This document shows, one piece after another, positions 46,355 through 58,586 of a stretch of 64,000 nucleotides of DNA (the first letter of the stretch is position 1; the number at the start of each line of letters is the position of its first letter). The position numbers and the translations under genes were made by a program. Source of the DNA: Muscardinus avellanarius (lineage: Eukaryota; Chordata; Mammalia; Rodentia; Gliridae); contig OY726563.1 in the NCBI GenBank assembly GCA_963383645.1, positions 26,382,821 to 26,446,820 of the forward strand. Reading direction: 5' to 3'. Under the pieces are notes generated by a model. That model saw nothing but the letters and a program-made list of their open reading frames with translations. It was not told where the DNA came from and made no database searches.

Positions 46355-46690
46355 TCATCCTCCAGTTGCTGTAAGGAAATGTTTATAGAGGACTTTCATG
46401 GATACCCAAATCTGCAAATGCTCAGGTCCCTTACATAAAATGCTATAATATTTGCATATAACCCAACATATTCTATATATTTAATGTCATCTCTAGGTTA
46501 CTTATAATATCTAATGCAATGTAGATACTATACAAATAGGTAGTGTGCTGTATCATTGGAGGAATAATGTCAAGAAAAACAGTCTGTCCATGTTCAGTAC
46601 AAATATACACTTTTTCTGATATATTTTTGATTTGCAAATGGTTGCATCCCCAGATGCAAATGTTGTAGATACAGAAAACCTACTGTATTA
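46355..46690 (+). mobile_element. Tigger/MER2-like non-autonomous DNA transposon
   Basis: Ordered similarity to the mammalian Tigger-group consensus: CAAATCTGCAAATGCTCAGG, CCCTTACATAAAATGCTATA, ATCTCTAGGTTACTTATAAT, GTCTGTCCATGTTCAGTACA, and the end CAGATGCAAATGTTGTAGAT then ACCTACTGTAT. Ancient and non-coding. Confidence 0.75.
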
Positions 46691-48430
46691 ACTTCTTAGT
46701 GGGAATATTTATTTTAATACAATTAAAGGATCACAGAGTTTGAGGTAGTATCCTGAAAAGGTCTTGTGACTTGGCTCCAAGTACAAATAAACTTGGATCT
46801 AAATTCTTGCTGGCCTCTTCCTAGATTTGCAGCTTTTGATATCCATTTCATTTGTATAGAATGGGGATATAAAGGACTCCACAGCATAAGGATACTGTGA
46901 GAATTAAACGAGAATATGTGTATTTGACACTCAGAACAGTACACAGGCCTCTGCAGGCATAATATTATTACTATTATTATGAATCTTGTTGTATTACTAA
47001 TACACTTTCTACATCTTATTTACTCAGGTGGAGAATAGAGCTATTATAATAGTTATAAAAATTACATGATTCAGTAGGACTTTTGGAGCTGCTTCCCAGT
47101 TTGCTAAACCATCTTTCAAATCATTAACTGTGAGTAAAATATATGGTGCCATATGATTATAAAGAGTGAAGGACGCCTTTTAAAGTGACAGAAATCATTT
47201 ATTACTTATCTGAATGCAAACACACTCTGAAATTAGGAATGAGATCTCACATATCTTTTTAAAATATTCATAGGCAATAAAAATGCTAGCTATTTGATTG
47301 ACTTAACAGGCAATTGAATGTTACCTTAGATCTGCATAATTGCAGCTGTAAGAAACATTAGGTAGGTAATAAGAAAAAGAAAACTTCAGACCTGACATAG
47401 TCTTTATATTGAAAACAAAATGAGATAAGGATCACCTTCAAATGAAAGAGAATGTTGCTTATTTTTTCTTTAGTCAAAATATCAGGAAAATAATAGCTTA
47501 AAAGAAATTCAGAACTCCTTACTATAATATATTAATACATAACATAGATTTCTTAGAATTTTTTTAAAAATTAAAAAGCTTTATTCAATGTAATTATTTT
47601 CTTTCTCCAGCCCCTTAGAATATGTATCCTAAGATTCCATCTACATTTTATCAAAGCACCAGTCATTGCAACTAGACAGTAAAGGGGAATATCCAAAGGA
47701 TTGTTTTAGCTGACAAATTATTAGTTTGCAAAAATGTTACCTTATTCCCCCAGAAATAAGAAAGCTTTCTTCCTACACATCATTTTAACTCATCCTATCT
47801 TCAAAGTCACATTAGCTGATTAAATACCAGAACAACAGAATTTGATAAGGATATCATCTCTAACATGATATGCTTTTCATCAAAATCCTGAAGCACCTAA
47901 AGCTATTTTCACTGCCAAGTAACTCTCAGGTTTATTTTTTGTTTGGCTAAATATCCATAAAAGCATAGCCAAGACTGATAGTAGTTTCATGTTTGTTTCT
48001 TCTAAGCTTATTTATTGTTACATGGCATTCTGCTTAATTGATTATTGGATCAGCAGTGGAGAAAGTACTTCAATGTTAAGATTTAAAAGATGATAAAATC
48101 TTTTTTTAACCAATCATTGGCATTTTCTGTTTTCCATTTGTTTTTTATTATTCTGAAAAAGTTTTATTTTTAAAATTTAGCTTCCAGAGTCTGTTTGTGC
48201 TTAGAATACTTTCTCAAATATTTTCTGTTCCTCGATAAAGAAATCATCCAGTCATAGATACATTTAACTAATGGAAATATGTACACATCATTGAATTTCA
48301 TATGGGAATTTATATATTTGTTTAGCTATCATGCCCTTAATGGTGGTATACACACACAGATATGTAAAAATACATTTCCTTAGAGTAGGTACTGTAGACT
48401 ATACCCTGGTTAAGATAAAAATTCTGGTCA

Positions 48431-48640
48431 TAGCCAAGCTTGGTGGCACATGCTTGTAATCCCAGTACTTGGGAGGCTGAGATAGGAAGATCGCAGATTT
48501 GCAGAAGCCTTACATTCTTAGTGAGGCCTTCTGCAACTTAGTCAGACCCTGTTTCAAAATAAAGAAAAAAACAGGGCTGGCAGTATAATTCAGAGGTAGA
48601 ATGCTTCCGGGTTCAACCCCTAGCACTGCAAAAAATAAAA
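48431..48640 (+). repeat. B1-ID SINE
   Basis: GCCAAGCTTGGTGGCACATG to CCCCTAGCACTGC, flanked by TCTGGTCAT and CCTGGTCAT. Confidence 0.93.
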
Positions 48641-48879
48641 CCTGGTCATTTATTTACTACATACTATCTTCCTTACACTCAGTATATTATTTTATATTTT
48701 CCTTACATGAACCATATGGAAATGGACTCATTATCACACATGAGGCTATGGAAGCCTTAAAATTTTACCCAAGATCACATGGCCAATAAATTACAGGAAA
48801 TGTACCCATTTAAAATGTATTGTCATGATGTCAGATTTTGTTAATAGAGGATGCTGCTGTAACAATAGAGGAGGGAAAA

Positions 48880-49560
48880 TTTTCACTGTTCCAGTTTGTT
48901 TTACTTTATGCTCACATCTATGCATCTGGCTTAGCCTGTGGGATGCCCAGCATAACTCATTTCTTTATGCTGCCCACTAGGAGTTTCAGCAGCACCTTCT
49001 CTGGGTAGCACCTGGCAAGTCCTGGGTGTCTGACTGGCAGGTTCAGCATGGGTAGCAAATCCGTAAGGCAGCAGCTTCCTAGAGCCTGACTTGGTTTCCT
49101 CAAGTTCAGCTTTACCTACTGCAGGCAGCTTCCTGGTGAGGCCAGTGTGTATGCCAGTGAACCAGAAAATTCAATAGCATTGCCATATACTATTTCCCTG
49201 TGAATGTTGCCAGCACTCTACCCCAACATTCCCTTCACAGTAACTTCAGTGTTGGGTCTATAGACCGGTTTCTTTCATACTGTCAACCGATCAAATTCTT
49301 TTTTACATCTCATGGGCTAAATACTCTTGCCAAAGAGGTTTAAATACAGCCTCGGGTAGAGCTCTTTCTTTCCCAGTCAGTTCTGCCCTTTGGTACTATC
49401 CCTCAGTCCTAGGATATTGCTTAGAATTCTCCTTTATTCCCTCAGAAGAATGAATTCCCATTAAATAATTAAGACTTCTTTGTATTAACTTTCACTTTAC
49501 AAGTGACTGATTAGTTTCAGTGTCCTGTGTAGAACCAGACTAATTCAAAGGGTTATTCTA
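48880..49560. other. GC-richer intronic block, possibly LTR-derived
   Basis: Clearly less AT-rich than its surroundings. It ends with TTTCAGTGTCCTGTGTAGAA, CCAGACTAATTCAAAGGG, which is somewhat reminiscent of LTR ends. I do not recognise a family and see no coding sequence. Confidence 0.3.
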
Positions 49561-49811
49561 GCCCAAGCTATTGTTTTTTGTTCCATGCTTTAACAACTTG
49601 CTCCTGGTTATACTAGAATGTGTTCAATCAAGGTTTGTTGTTAGTTGAATCATCATTGGTTGAGTACCACCTATCCAAAATGTTTGGGACCAAAAGTGTT
49701 TTATGTTTTATTAAAATGTTAGAATATTAGACAGGGCCATTTAAACGTAAATTATTTATATTTCATATGCTCTTTATATGTATAGACTGAAGGTAATTAT
49801 ACACAATATTT

Positions 49812-50018
49812 TCAGCAGGCCTGCATTTCTTTTTGTGGTACTGGGGTTCCTGGGCTACACTCCCAGACACCTATTTTTTATATTTTGATTTGGAAACAGG
49901 GTCTCTTAAGCCAGGGAGGCTGGCTTGGAACCTGAGCAATCCTCCTCCCTCCGCCTCCCAAACGCAGGGATTTCAAGCCTGCGCCACCCCGCCCCCCTGG
50001 CTCAGCAGGCCTGCATTT
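49812..50018 (-). repeat. B1-ID SINE with perfect 17 bp target duplication
   Basis: Element at 49829-50001, minus strand. TCAGCAGGCCTGCATTT flanks it on both sides without mismatch, indicating recent insertion. Confidence 0.96.
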
Positions 50019-50300
50019 TGACTAAAACCTATTCATGTGAAGTCAGGTGCAGAGTTTACAAAAAGAATCCATAAAAAATAAATTAAATTTAAAAAGTTTG
50101 AACTTGAAACTTTAGCTTTCAGATTAGGGATGTTCAGCCTGTATCTATGGAGGAAACAAATCAGGATTCATACCAAGGATCTTTGAGATACAGGTTATCC
50201 TAATCTATATGACCTTCAATTTAGTTTCCATCTAGGAATATCTACTTTGATTCCCATCCAAAAAACAGTAAGGAAGGAGTGTTTGAGAACTTGGATGTTG

Positions 50301-50514
50301 CTGGACATGGGTGGCCCACGCACACTTATAATCCTAGCATTTGGAAGTCTGAAACAGGAGGATCGTGGTTCAAGGACAGCCTCAGTTACTTAGTGAAGCC
50401 CTTTGCAACTCAGTAAGACCCTGTTTCAAAATAAAGAATAAAAAAATAAGGCTGGGGGTATATCCCAGAGGAAGAGGTAGAATGTCCCTGGGTTCCATCT
50501 CCAGTACCACAAGC
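50301..50514 (+). repeat. B1-ID SINE
   Basis: GCTGGACATGGGTGGCCCAC through GGCTGGGGGTATATCCCAGA to TCTCCAGTACCAC. Confidence 0.9.
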
Positions 50515-51426
50515 AATGTTCTACTTATGGATTGCTTCAGAGTAGAAAAGCATATGAAATTTCTTCCCCACTTAAATATCAGAAGGATCCTGCATGCCTC
50601 ACTGGAGAGCATCCCAATTAGTTGCTATTTTTCCTTTCACACCTTATGTTACTGGTTATATACCGCACACACCAGGAAATCAATGATTTTTTCCGTAACT
50701 AATGTCTAAAAATTAGTATGGATAGAATTTTTTCCTTATTAGCCAATCTGTTAAATATTATCATACATATAGTAGATATGCTCAGTAAACAGATGTGAAA
50801 TTAAACATCATTATTAAATAGTTTGTTTTCCTTCTTGATCAATAATCCAGTTTCTCTTTAGGAAAGAGTATGCAAAATAATGTTTGGCTAGGAGAAATAT
50901 GTTCTTTTAAGTTTGATTTGAAATTAATACTATGTGTGTGAATTATGAAATTCAAATTTTTTCATTATATGCAAATAAAAACTTTCTGTATTATTTGGAA
51001 AGGATAAATGGTACCCGGTATACTAATTAAATCACATATACTGTTAACAGATTATATGGGCCGGTAACAAATATGTTGAGTACAAAGTGAGAGATAAAAA
51101 GAGAAAGAAATAAGAAAGAGAATAAAAGGAGAAAGATCTGACTTTGAATGCGAGATTAGCTTTTCATTACTTTTTTGACTTGGGCATGGTACTGTTCTTA
51201 GTTTTCTTGCTTCACTTTCCTGTTAAAATCCTATCTTTTAATGTTTCTATAAAATAAATGATGAAAATACACATGTATAAAAAAGTCAGTGAATTTCTTT
51301 TGATACTGCTAAAAACCCAGGAAGCGGAGCTAATTATTGAAATTATCCCTCATGTTAATCAGATGCCTGTATCTGATATACATTTATGTAAAACAGATTA
51401 AAGAAATTTTTCACTTATCTTCATAC

Positions 51427-51576
51427 CTCTTCATGGAGCTCCCTCCAACGAGAATTAAATGTCTCAAGTTCTTCATTGATCAATTCATCCATGACTCCAC
51501 CATCTGTTAGGGTCTGTGCCAATATGCGAATCTGATTCGGGTTATCTTCTGAATGTTGCATCAAATTTTCAAGAGA
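51427..51576 (-). CDS. DMD: Dystrophin exon 29
   Basis: 150 bp, 50 codons, phase 0. The product begins SLENLMQHSEDNPNQIRILA, has TDGGVMDELINEELETF and ends NSRWRELHEE. It covers about human residues 1308-1357 of spectrin-like repeat 9. The residue after LM is Q where human has R. The acceptor is TTCCAG before TCTCTTGAA. The donor is GAAGAG then GTATGA. It is the last exon upstream of the Dp260 start, so it is absent from Dp260. Confidence 0.98.
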
Positions 51577-52106
51577 CTGGAACACATTTGCAGTAATTAA
51601 TATTTCTCTTCTTTTCCCCCAAAATTGAATTAACACAAAATACTCAGTATTTTTTATTTACATATAAGTCATAAGCGATTTAAGTAAAATTTAATTGGCA
51701 TAATAAAACAACAAGAAGCATTGTTGTTCTAAAAAATAGAATACTTATCTAGGAATCTTCATGGACTTGTGACAGTATTGTTCACTGAGAACTTAATAAA
51801 TGATTCACAAACTTCTTTTAAAATATGTCCTCCGCTCTAAAACCTGGCAAGGTAAAATACTCAAGTTTTCAACTTCTCATGTAGCTAGAGGTGTGCAAGT
51901 TATATGATTCTGAAAATGGAAGTAGAACTATATAAGCAGAGTTTCTCTCCTCAAATTAAAAAAAAAGTCTCTCGAGAAGAAATCCCTTTGATCTTCACAT
52001 ATTTTCACATACACATAGCCTAAGGGTGGGTCTGAGAGCCATCTTTGGACTAAAAGAAGTTAAAATGGGGATAAATTCCTTCTTGCTCAGGAAAGGACAA
52101 TAAAGA

Positions 52107-52304
52107 GTTATAAAGCCTGGTGTGGTAGCACATGCTTGTAATCAAAGTACATGGGAGAAGAGACATTAGAATCATAGGTTTGAGACCAGCCTCAGCAAAC
52201 TAGCATGATCCTGTTTTCAAGCAAAAAAATAAAAAGGGTTGGGGGTGTAGCTCAGAGCTATAATGCACCTGGATTCAAGCCCTAGTACCAGAAAAAAAAA
52301 AAAG
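52107..52304 (+). repeat. B1-ID SINE
   Basis: AAGCCTGGTGTGGTAGCACA through GGGTTGGGGGTGTAGCTCAG to CCCTAGTACCAG and A12. Confidence 0.92.
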
Positions 52305-52948
52305 TGAGAGCTCATGAGTACCTAATCATTTGGCTGAATCAGTATTATCTCTGGATAACTTCTCTCCAATCTCCTTTCAGTGGTAAGAAGAGATCATTTT
52401 TTGAGCTTAAGCCACTGATTTGCAATTTTTTGTAGCCTAACAGTCTCTGTTATAGTGTTCAAAATTGACAAAATTGTCTGGATAGATTATACAGGGAAAT
52501 AGAATCTCAGTTTCAAGTTTGGTCATGTTAAAAGACAAGTGATTCAAATATTATCTCACTGAATGCCAAACATGTCTAAAAATAAGGGATGGGCATTATA
52601 TTCGAACCAATTCATTCAATGCGCTTTGTTTTGTTTTAAAAATAGAAATCTTACTACAAATATTTGTGATTTTTTTCTTATGTATGTATTACTTCTCAAA
52701 TTCTGAAATATCTCAATATATTTTGATATTAATTTTAAATAAAACAAAATATATACTTCCTGAATAATTTTATAATAAAAATGAGTATGACTATGACATT
52801 TTCACATAAAATGTTATTATTAACAATATCTTTATATCTTACATATTTTATTACTTTTTAAAATTTTCAACATTGTAGATTTTTATTTTGTTTTTTTAGA
52901 TTGTTATTGGGAAAGTATAATTATACCTAATGTGGAATCCATTGTTAC

Positions 52949-52950
<2 letters not shown>

Positions 52951-52994
<44 letters not shown>
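52951..52994 (+). repeat. (GT)n microsatellite
   Basis: About 21 uninterrupted GT units. Confidence 0.97.
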
Positions 52995-52995
<1 letters not shown>

Positions 52996-53099
52996 CTTAA
53001 CATAATTTGGTCAATTTCATGAAATGAGATATTTGTTTTAATATATATTTTTAATGATGCACTTTAATTATATGTTATATTGATGTTTAATGTCATATA

Positions 53100-53810
53100 A
53101 ACAAACAAATAAGTCTTGGTGTGTTTCCCTTCAGGTCATACCATACTACCCACCATTTCCCACACATAATAGTGAGATTGATAGTGATAACTCCATATAT
53201 GGGCATACAAGATTTGAACTGTTTCATTCATCAGTTCTTTTTTTTTTCCCTTTCCTACTACTTTCGCTATCCTCTTTATCCCCTTCTACTAGTCTTCTCA
53301 ATTTTCTAAAGTCCTTTTTATTTCCTGTTTTCTCTCTAGGTTCCACATATGAGAGAAAATAGTCAAACCTTTACTTTCTGAGATTGCTTGCTCTCATTTA
53401 GCACAATATCTTCGAATTAAATCTATTTTTTTCTGCAAATTATATATGTTTGTTCTTTATAGCTAAGTAAAAGCCCATTATGTGTGATGTGTGTATATCT
53501 GTCTGTCATCTATCTATCTATCTATCTCTCACATTTTTGTTATATATTCATTTGTTGACACATACCTAGGCTGGTTCCATAATTTGACTATTGTTAATTG
53601 CGCTGCCTAAATACAGATATATAGCATTTATCACTACAGCATTCTGGCTTTAATTCTTTAGAAAAGTTATTAAAGAGTAGTACAGCTGGGCCATATGGTG
53701 GTTCAACTCCTAGCCTTTGAGGAAACTTCATACTGATTTCCATAGTGGTTGTAATAATTTGCAGTCTGACAAATAGTATATATGATTTTCTATTTTTTCC
53801 ACATATTGAT
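53100..53810 (-). mobile_element. Old LINE-1 3' portion
   Basis: The reverse strand shows L1-like blocks: GAGATTGCTTGCTCTCATTT, TAGCTAAGTAAAAGCCCATT, AGGCTGGTTCCATAATTTGA and CTGGGCCATATGGTGGTTCA. A (TCTA)n run sits at about 53507-53527. More diverged than the other copies. Confidence 0.75.
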
Positions 53811-53942
53811 CAGGAGATCACGCAGGTTCGAAGCCAGCCATGCTGGCTTAAGAGACCCTGTTTCCAAATAAAATAAAAAATAGGTCTGGGAGTGTAGCCC
53901 AGAGGTAAAAGGGTTTCCAGGAACCCCAGTACCATCAAAAAT

Positions 53943-53974
<32 letters not shown>

Positions 53975-54112
53975 ATAATAATAATAATTATTATTATTAT
54001 TATTAAAAAGAATAAAAAATAGGGCAGGGGGTGTGGCTAAGAGGCCAAATGCCCCTGGGTTCCATCCCCAGACCCACACACACAAAAAATAAATAAATAA
54101 ATAAATAAAAAT
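53811..54112 (+). repeat. SINE with compound (AAC)(AAT)(ATT) array and second ID unit
   Basis: A 5'-truncated B1-ID copy (to about 53937) is followed by AAC, AAT and ATT trinucleotide arrays to 54004, then a second ID-like unit (GGGCAGGGGGTGTGGCTAAG to CATCCCCAGACCC) and an AAAT tail. The 114-codon minus-strand open frame across it is poly-L/N microsatellite translation. Confidence 0.9.
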
Positions 54113-54188
54113 GTAGTTTCTATTGGGTACTAGAACTCTTTCAATACTACACATAAATGATCATCATTTAGATTACTTTGCAACTTAC

Positions 54189-54323
54189 TTCTAGCACCTC
54201 AGAGAGTTCCTCAGCTCCACCAGGAATAGTTTCAGTAGTTTTAAGTTTTGATTCTACTTCATTTAGCCACTTGTTTGCCTTCTCCAAATAGGATAACAAC
54301 TCATGCCAACATGCCCAGACTTC
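54189..54323 (-). CDS. DMD: Dystrophin exon 28
   Basis: 135 bp, 45 codons, phase 0. The product begins EVWACWHELLSYLEKAN, continues KWLNEVESKLKTTETIPGG and ends AEELSEVLE. Differences from human visible here are F to S in VESKL, N to T in TETIP, I to L in EELSE, and the last residue D to E. It covers about residues 1263-1307 and supplies the tryptophan-rich helix A of spectrin-like repeat 9. The acceptor is TTCTTAG and the donor is GTAAGT, close to consensus. Confidence 0.98.
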
Positions 54324-55186
54324 CTAAGAAAGAAACATAGATCAGAGATTACATCTTCAGGTAGAAAATGAATGTTACATGTTGGCACTCCACTATTAAA
54401 TGTTTTGAAATATAAGATTTTGTTTTGTGTACTTCATCATTTCTTTCCAGTATATGTTTTAAAATGCAACCAATTCCTCTCAACATCTAATATCTCTGTC
54501 ATTACAAGTCATTAAGAAAATAGTTAATTACATGGATAAATTCAAGACCAATTAATTTGCTTTCTAAAATGAACACATTCACTAATATTATGGTCTAAGT
54601 GGTAAAAATATAAAAACACATGTAAAATGAACATATAAACCTAAATTCCTGACACATCAATTATTATGACCTTTTTGTAACCTCTTCTAAATTCTTTGAT
54701 AATTCAAACTAAAATCAAAGTATGGACTTATTTATAGCTCTATTTTCACTAAATATTATATTTTATTTTCTCATATTACTAAGAATACATATTTTAATGG
54801 AAAACTAAGACTTCATTTTGGTGGTTATATCTTTATTTCCCTAACAATACACATTTATTGGATAGTTTAATTATTTAAAGTTTTTTATCTATTCTAAAAT
54901 TGCAGTGAACATCATAAATATGCAATTATTTTTCATATTTCTTATAATTTTCTTGAAGCATATTATCATAACTATGATGACAATAACAAGGATATGATTA
55001 TTTCTAAATTATCTTTGATAATATTACAAAACTAATTCATATATATAGATACTCATAAGTGTGAGAAAAACGTTAAGATTGCTAAAAGAAGATATAGAAG
55101 AGTATCTTTCTGAACTAGGACTAGGAAGGATGATTTAAATAAAACATTCTGTAAAAACTTGACTGTAATAGAGAAGATAAGTAGAT

Positions 55187-55320
55187 TTGAATACATTACA
55201 ACTAAAGCTTTATAATCATCAAATGGTACCCCATAAGGAAATTGAAAACATAGCCTCAAATAAAAAGCTGTAACATTTTAATAGGCAAGTAAGAATACTA
55301 AAAATAAAAAGTGAATTGAA
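55187..55320. repeat. Local direct duplication, copy 1
   Basis: AAAGCTTTATAATCATCAAA, TGGTACCCCATAAGGAAATT, GAAAACATAGCCTCAAA and AAGAATACTAAAAATAAAAA recur with few changes at 56271-56400, about 1.08 kb away. Confidence 0.85.
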
Positions 55321-55454
55321 TTATGAACAAATAACTTAATAGAAACATGAGAGGTAGGCCAGCTATTCAAAGAAAGAGAAATAAATCTATACAATAAAAT
55401 ATTAAAGTATGTTTCAACTGACGAATAACAATATGAACTTAAGTTATAATTACA

Positions 55455-55690
55455 GGAATATGCCATCTTATTTTTTGGTACTAGAGATTGAACGCAGAAG
55501 CAGTCTACCTTCAAGCTATACCCCCAGCCCTATTTTATTTCTTATTTGGAAACAGTGTCTCACTAGGTGGATGAGAGTCTAACTGCTTGCTGAAGCTGTC
55601 CTCAACCCTGAGATCCTCCTGTCTTAGCCTCTCCCAAGTACTGGGATTACAGGCATGTGCCACCATGCCCAGCTGGAATATGCCATCTTA
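55455..55690 (-). repeat. B1-ID SINE with perfect 16 bp target duplication
   Basis: Element at 55471-55674, minus strand, flanked by GGAATATGCCATCTTA at 55455-55470 and 55675-55690. Confidence 0.96.
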
Positions 55691-55854
55691 AATGACACAA
55701 ATGAGAACTTTGAGAATTTAATGCGTCTGAGAAGATATGCATCAAGAAAAATATCTATTTATTGCTGGTAGGTATGTTCATTGAAATGACTTTTTTGAAA
55801 ATAACATGCCATTCTCAAAGTTCTCATTTGTGTCATTTAAGATGGCATATTCCA
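55674..55854. repeat. Perfect 44 bp inverted repeat, 93 bp spacer
   Basis: The arm 55674-55717 is the exact reverse complement of 55811-55854 (arm starts GGAATATGCCATCTTAAATG). The SINE target duplication is part of the left arm. Confidence 0.93.
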
Positions 55855-56270
55855 TCTTAATGGTATATTCACATACACTACTACCAAACAATTCCATTTG
55901 GGGTATATATATTCAGAGAAATTATTTCATGTTGACAACAAATACAGTTTAGAGAATGATCATTTCAGCACTTTTTAAATCACCAAAAAGAAAAAAAAGG
56001 TAAAATATTAATTCTCCAGAATGGGATGGATAAATACACTAAGTCACTATTACACAGTGAATACAGATACAGAAAACAAAATTAATGCATCTATCAAACA
56101 GGAAAATATAGCTGAATCTCAGACACAGAAATGTTTGGTGAAAGTGCAAGGTCCTAGAAAACTATATACACGTTGCCTTTTTTTGTATTCTAAAAATAGA
56201 AGTAAAAACTAAACAGTATCACATTTTTATAATCTTATATGTGTAATAAACTTTTAAAAGCAAAATGACC

Positions 56271-56400
56271 TGAATACATTCCATTTAAAGCTTTATAATC
56301 ATAAAATGGTACCCCATAAGGAAATTGAAAACACAGCCTCAAATTAAAATATGTAACATTCTTAATAGACAAGAATACTAAAAATAAAAAGGAAATTAAA
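56271..56400. repeat. Local direct duplication, copy 2
   Basis: Partner of 55187-55320. The best-preserved block spans AAAGCTTTATAATCATAAAA through CACAGCCTCAAAT. Confidence 0.85.
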
Positions 56401-58072
56401 TTTACTTTCTATTAAAATAAAGCTAAATTTCTAGGTTGTGATTATATATCTCAAAGAAAATGCAGGGATGAGATATGACAAGAATATTAAAACATTCATT
56501 TTCAATTAGCTTTGGGCTTGTAAATTTTGGGTAAAACTATAAATACAGTGGCACAATCACCACCACCTGTTATCACACTGCTGGTGGTGCCACCAAAAGT
56601 AAAACCCAGAGAGGAATGCTTACTTTCAAAAGAAAGTAAAAATCAACCACTTTCACATATTTCCCCTTTGTTCAAAGCCTTTACAAATAGCTGCAAATAT
56701 TCTCTCTGTCTGATTATAAGTATTACCCTAACTTGACTTGCAAGTTTAGCACCCTTTTATACCTGCTTGGTATTTTATGTATAGTTTATCACAAAAAGTG
56801 AAACTAGATATTTTGGTTTAAAGGTTGATAGAAGTCTTAAAACTGGGTCATTTCCAGCTCCTGCTGGACTATAGGCTGTCCTTTTTTTCTGGGCAAAGGT
56901 CCCAGTGGGAAAATATAAATATATCCTTAAATATCTAAGGGTACCTTAAAACTTTGATGATAAGGAGATACAATTGGTAATGTGTCTTATTAACTTCAGT
57001 ACAGACTGAAGTAATGAACTATCTTGCTGATTTAACCCTCAAGATGGATGGCCTTTTCTGTCCTCAATGCATCTGAAGGACACAACTGGAGAGGCTCAAT
57101 GTACCAGCTTTACGGGTCACCTTTGCAAAATGAAATATAGTCCCGATGCCTAAATTGTAGCTAGAACCCACTTAGAATAACAGTTAATCTTAACAGTTTC
57201 AAACTTAAATTACTTTCAAATAATATGATTCAAAGTGGTTTTTAAGGATAGTATATGTGGAAAAGTAAACTTCCATCCAAAATAGTGCATGGAGCTGATG
57301 TAGTAGCCTTCCATACCCTGCTGCAAACATACAAAAATGCTGGGTTATATATAAAGGAAACACTTTCAATTCAAAGCTGATCCATAAGACATGTATCAGA
57401 CAAGCTCAAGTGTCAGGAAAAATGGGAAGTGCAAATACAGAGCTGGAAATAAAGCTTAACAAAATGTTGGCATATCAAAACAGGATAAATGACATATAAA
57501 CTGGGGTATTTAACATTAACTTGGAATGAAAAATGAGGCATTGGTCTTACACATGCCAAAGAAATGAAAAAGAAGAAAGTATATGCCACCCAGCCTGAAC
57601 ACAAGAACTAGAAAATTACTACCTACTATAGGGAATTAGCAAGGAAGCAGAGGATTTTTTTTATTCTTAGTTGAAAATAAGGGTACCTCCATAGGAAATT
57701 GAAAGTAATGTTGTATTATACATGAAGACAGAACACAAATCTCTAGGACCTTAGAAAATACAAATGCAAACACTTAGAAGGACCATTCAACAGTTTGGAG
57801 CAAAAAATATTTCCAGTAAAAACCATTCCTTCTATAGGTGAGCTCAAAAACAAAAGAATTACTATCCTCATTAAGAAAATTCATTGCCCTTAGAGGAAAT
57901 CATAAAATGCAACAAAGGGTAGAATTCATACCTTATGTCATAGGGATAATATAATAATTTTAGACAATTTTAAAATACATATGTTTAGCTTCATCATCTA
58001 TTTTGCCAGCAAGATTTATTCTCTTTGAATTTTACAGCTGTTTTTCACACTTAAGAAATAAAAGGCCCTACC

Positions 58073-58222
58073 ATCTGGTATGCTAAAGCAGGAAGATGGA
58101 AAGTCTAAAGACAGCCTGGGCAACAGCCTTTCTCAAAATTAATATAAATAAATAAATAAATGAAGGCTGGGAATGTAGTTCAGTGTTAGGGTGTTCCTGT
58201 GTTCAATCCCAGTACAGTATTA
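58073..58222 (+). repeat. SINE, diverged
   Basis: GACAGCCTGGGCAACAGCCT left part, AAAT linker, then AAGGCTGGGAATGTAGTTCA and CAATCCCAGTACAG. Confidence 0.75.
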
Positions 58223-58316
58223 ATTATAATTAATTCATTAATTATAAAAGAGCTAAATGTTGGGAGCACATCTATAACTCATTTTTATAAGCCCTGGTCT
58301 AAAAAGAGAGGTCTAA

Positions 58317-58570
58317 GGCCAGGTGTGGTGGCGCACACTTGTAATCCCTGAGCTTGGAAGGCTGAGACAGGAGGATCGCACGGGTTCGAAGCCAGCCTCA
58401 GCTAATTAGTGAGGCTCTCAGCAACTTAGAGAGACCCTGTTTCCAAATAAAATATTAAAAAAAAGGTCTGGGAGTATAGCCCGGAGGTAGAAAGCCTCTG
58501 GGTTCCATCCCTAGTACCACCACCAAAAAAAAAAAAAAAAAAAATAATAATAATAATAATAATTAAATAA
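58317..58570 (+). repeat. B1-ID SINE with A/AAT tail
   Basis: GGCCAGGTGTGGTGGCGCAC to CCCTAGTACCACCACC, then poly-A and (AAT)n. Confidence 0.94.
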
Positions 58571-58586
58571 AATAAAAAGAGAGGGC

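Larger units (their letters stand above)
25599..51426 (-). other. DMD: Intron 29 (25,828 bp), hosts the Dp260 promoter
   Basis: The largest intron in the window. Its last 500-900 bases (25599 to about 26490) carry the internal retinal promoter and alternative first exon(s). The rest contains SINEs, LINE-1 fragments on both strands, a Tigger-like element and microsatellites. Stretches without recognised features include 26640-27070, 27350-29280, 31000-31960, 32225-36375, 38170-40900, 41450-42000, 46700-48430 and 50520-51426. I see no supported gene in them. Confidence 0.85.
51577..54188 (-). other. DMD: Intron 28 (2,612 bp)
   Basis: Contains a SINE, a (GT)n run, an old LINE-1 and a compound SINE/microsatellite. 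Nothing is recognised at 51577-52105 or 52305-52950. The exon 28 donor reads CTAGAA then GTAAGT. Confidence 0.88.

Noticed and set aside
50365..50709. 114-codon plus-strand open frame
   Set aside because: The first half is the SINE at 50301-50514. The rest has no recognisable similarity.
53810..54154. 114-codon minus-strand open frame with leucine and tyrosine runs
   Set aside because: It is translation of trinucleotide microsatellites and SINE sequence.
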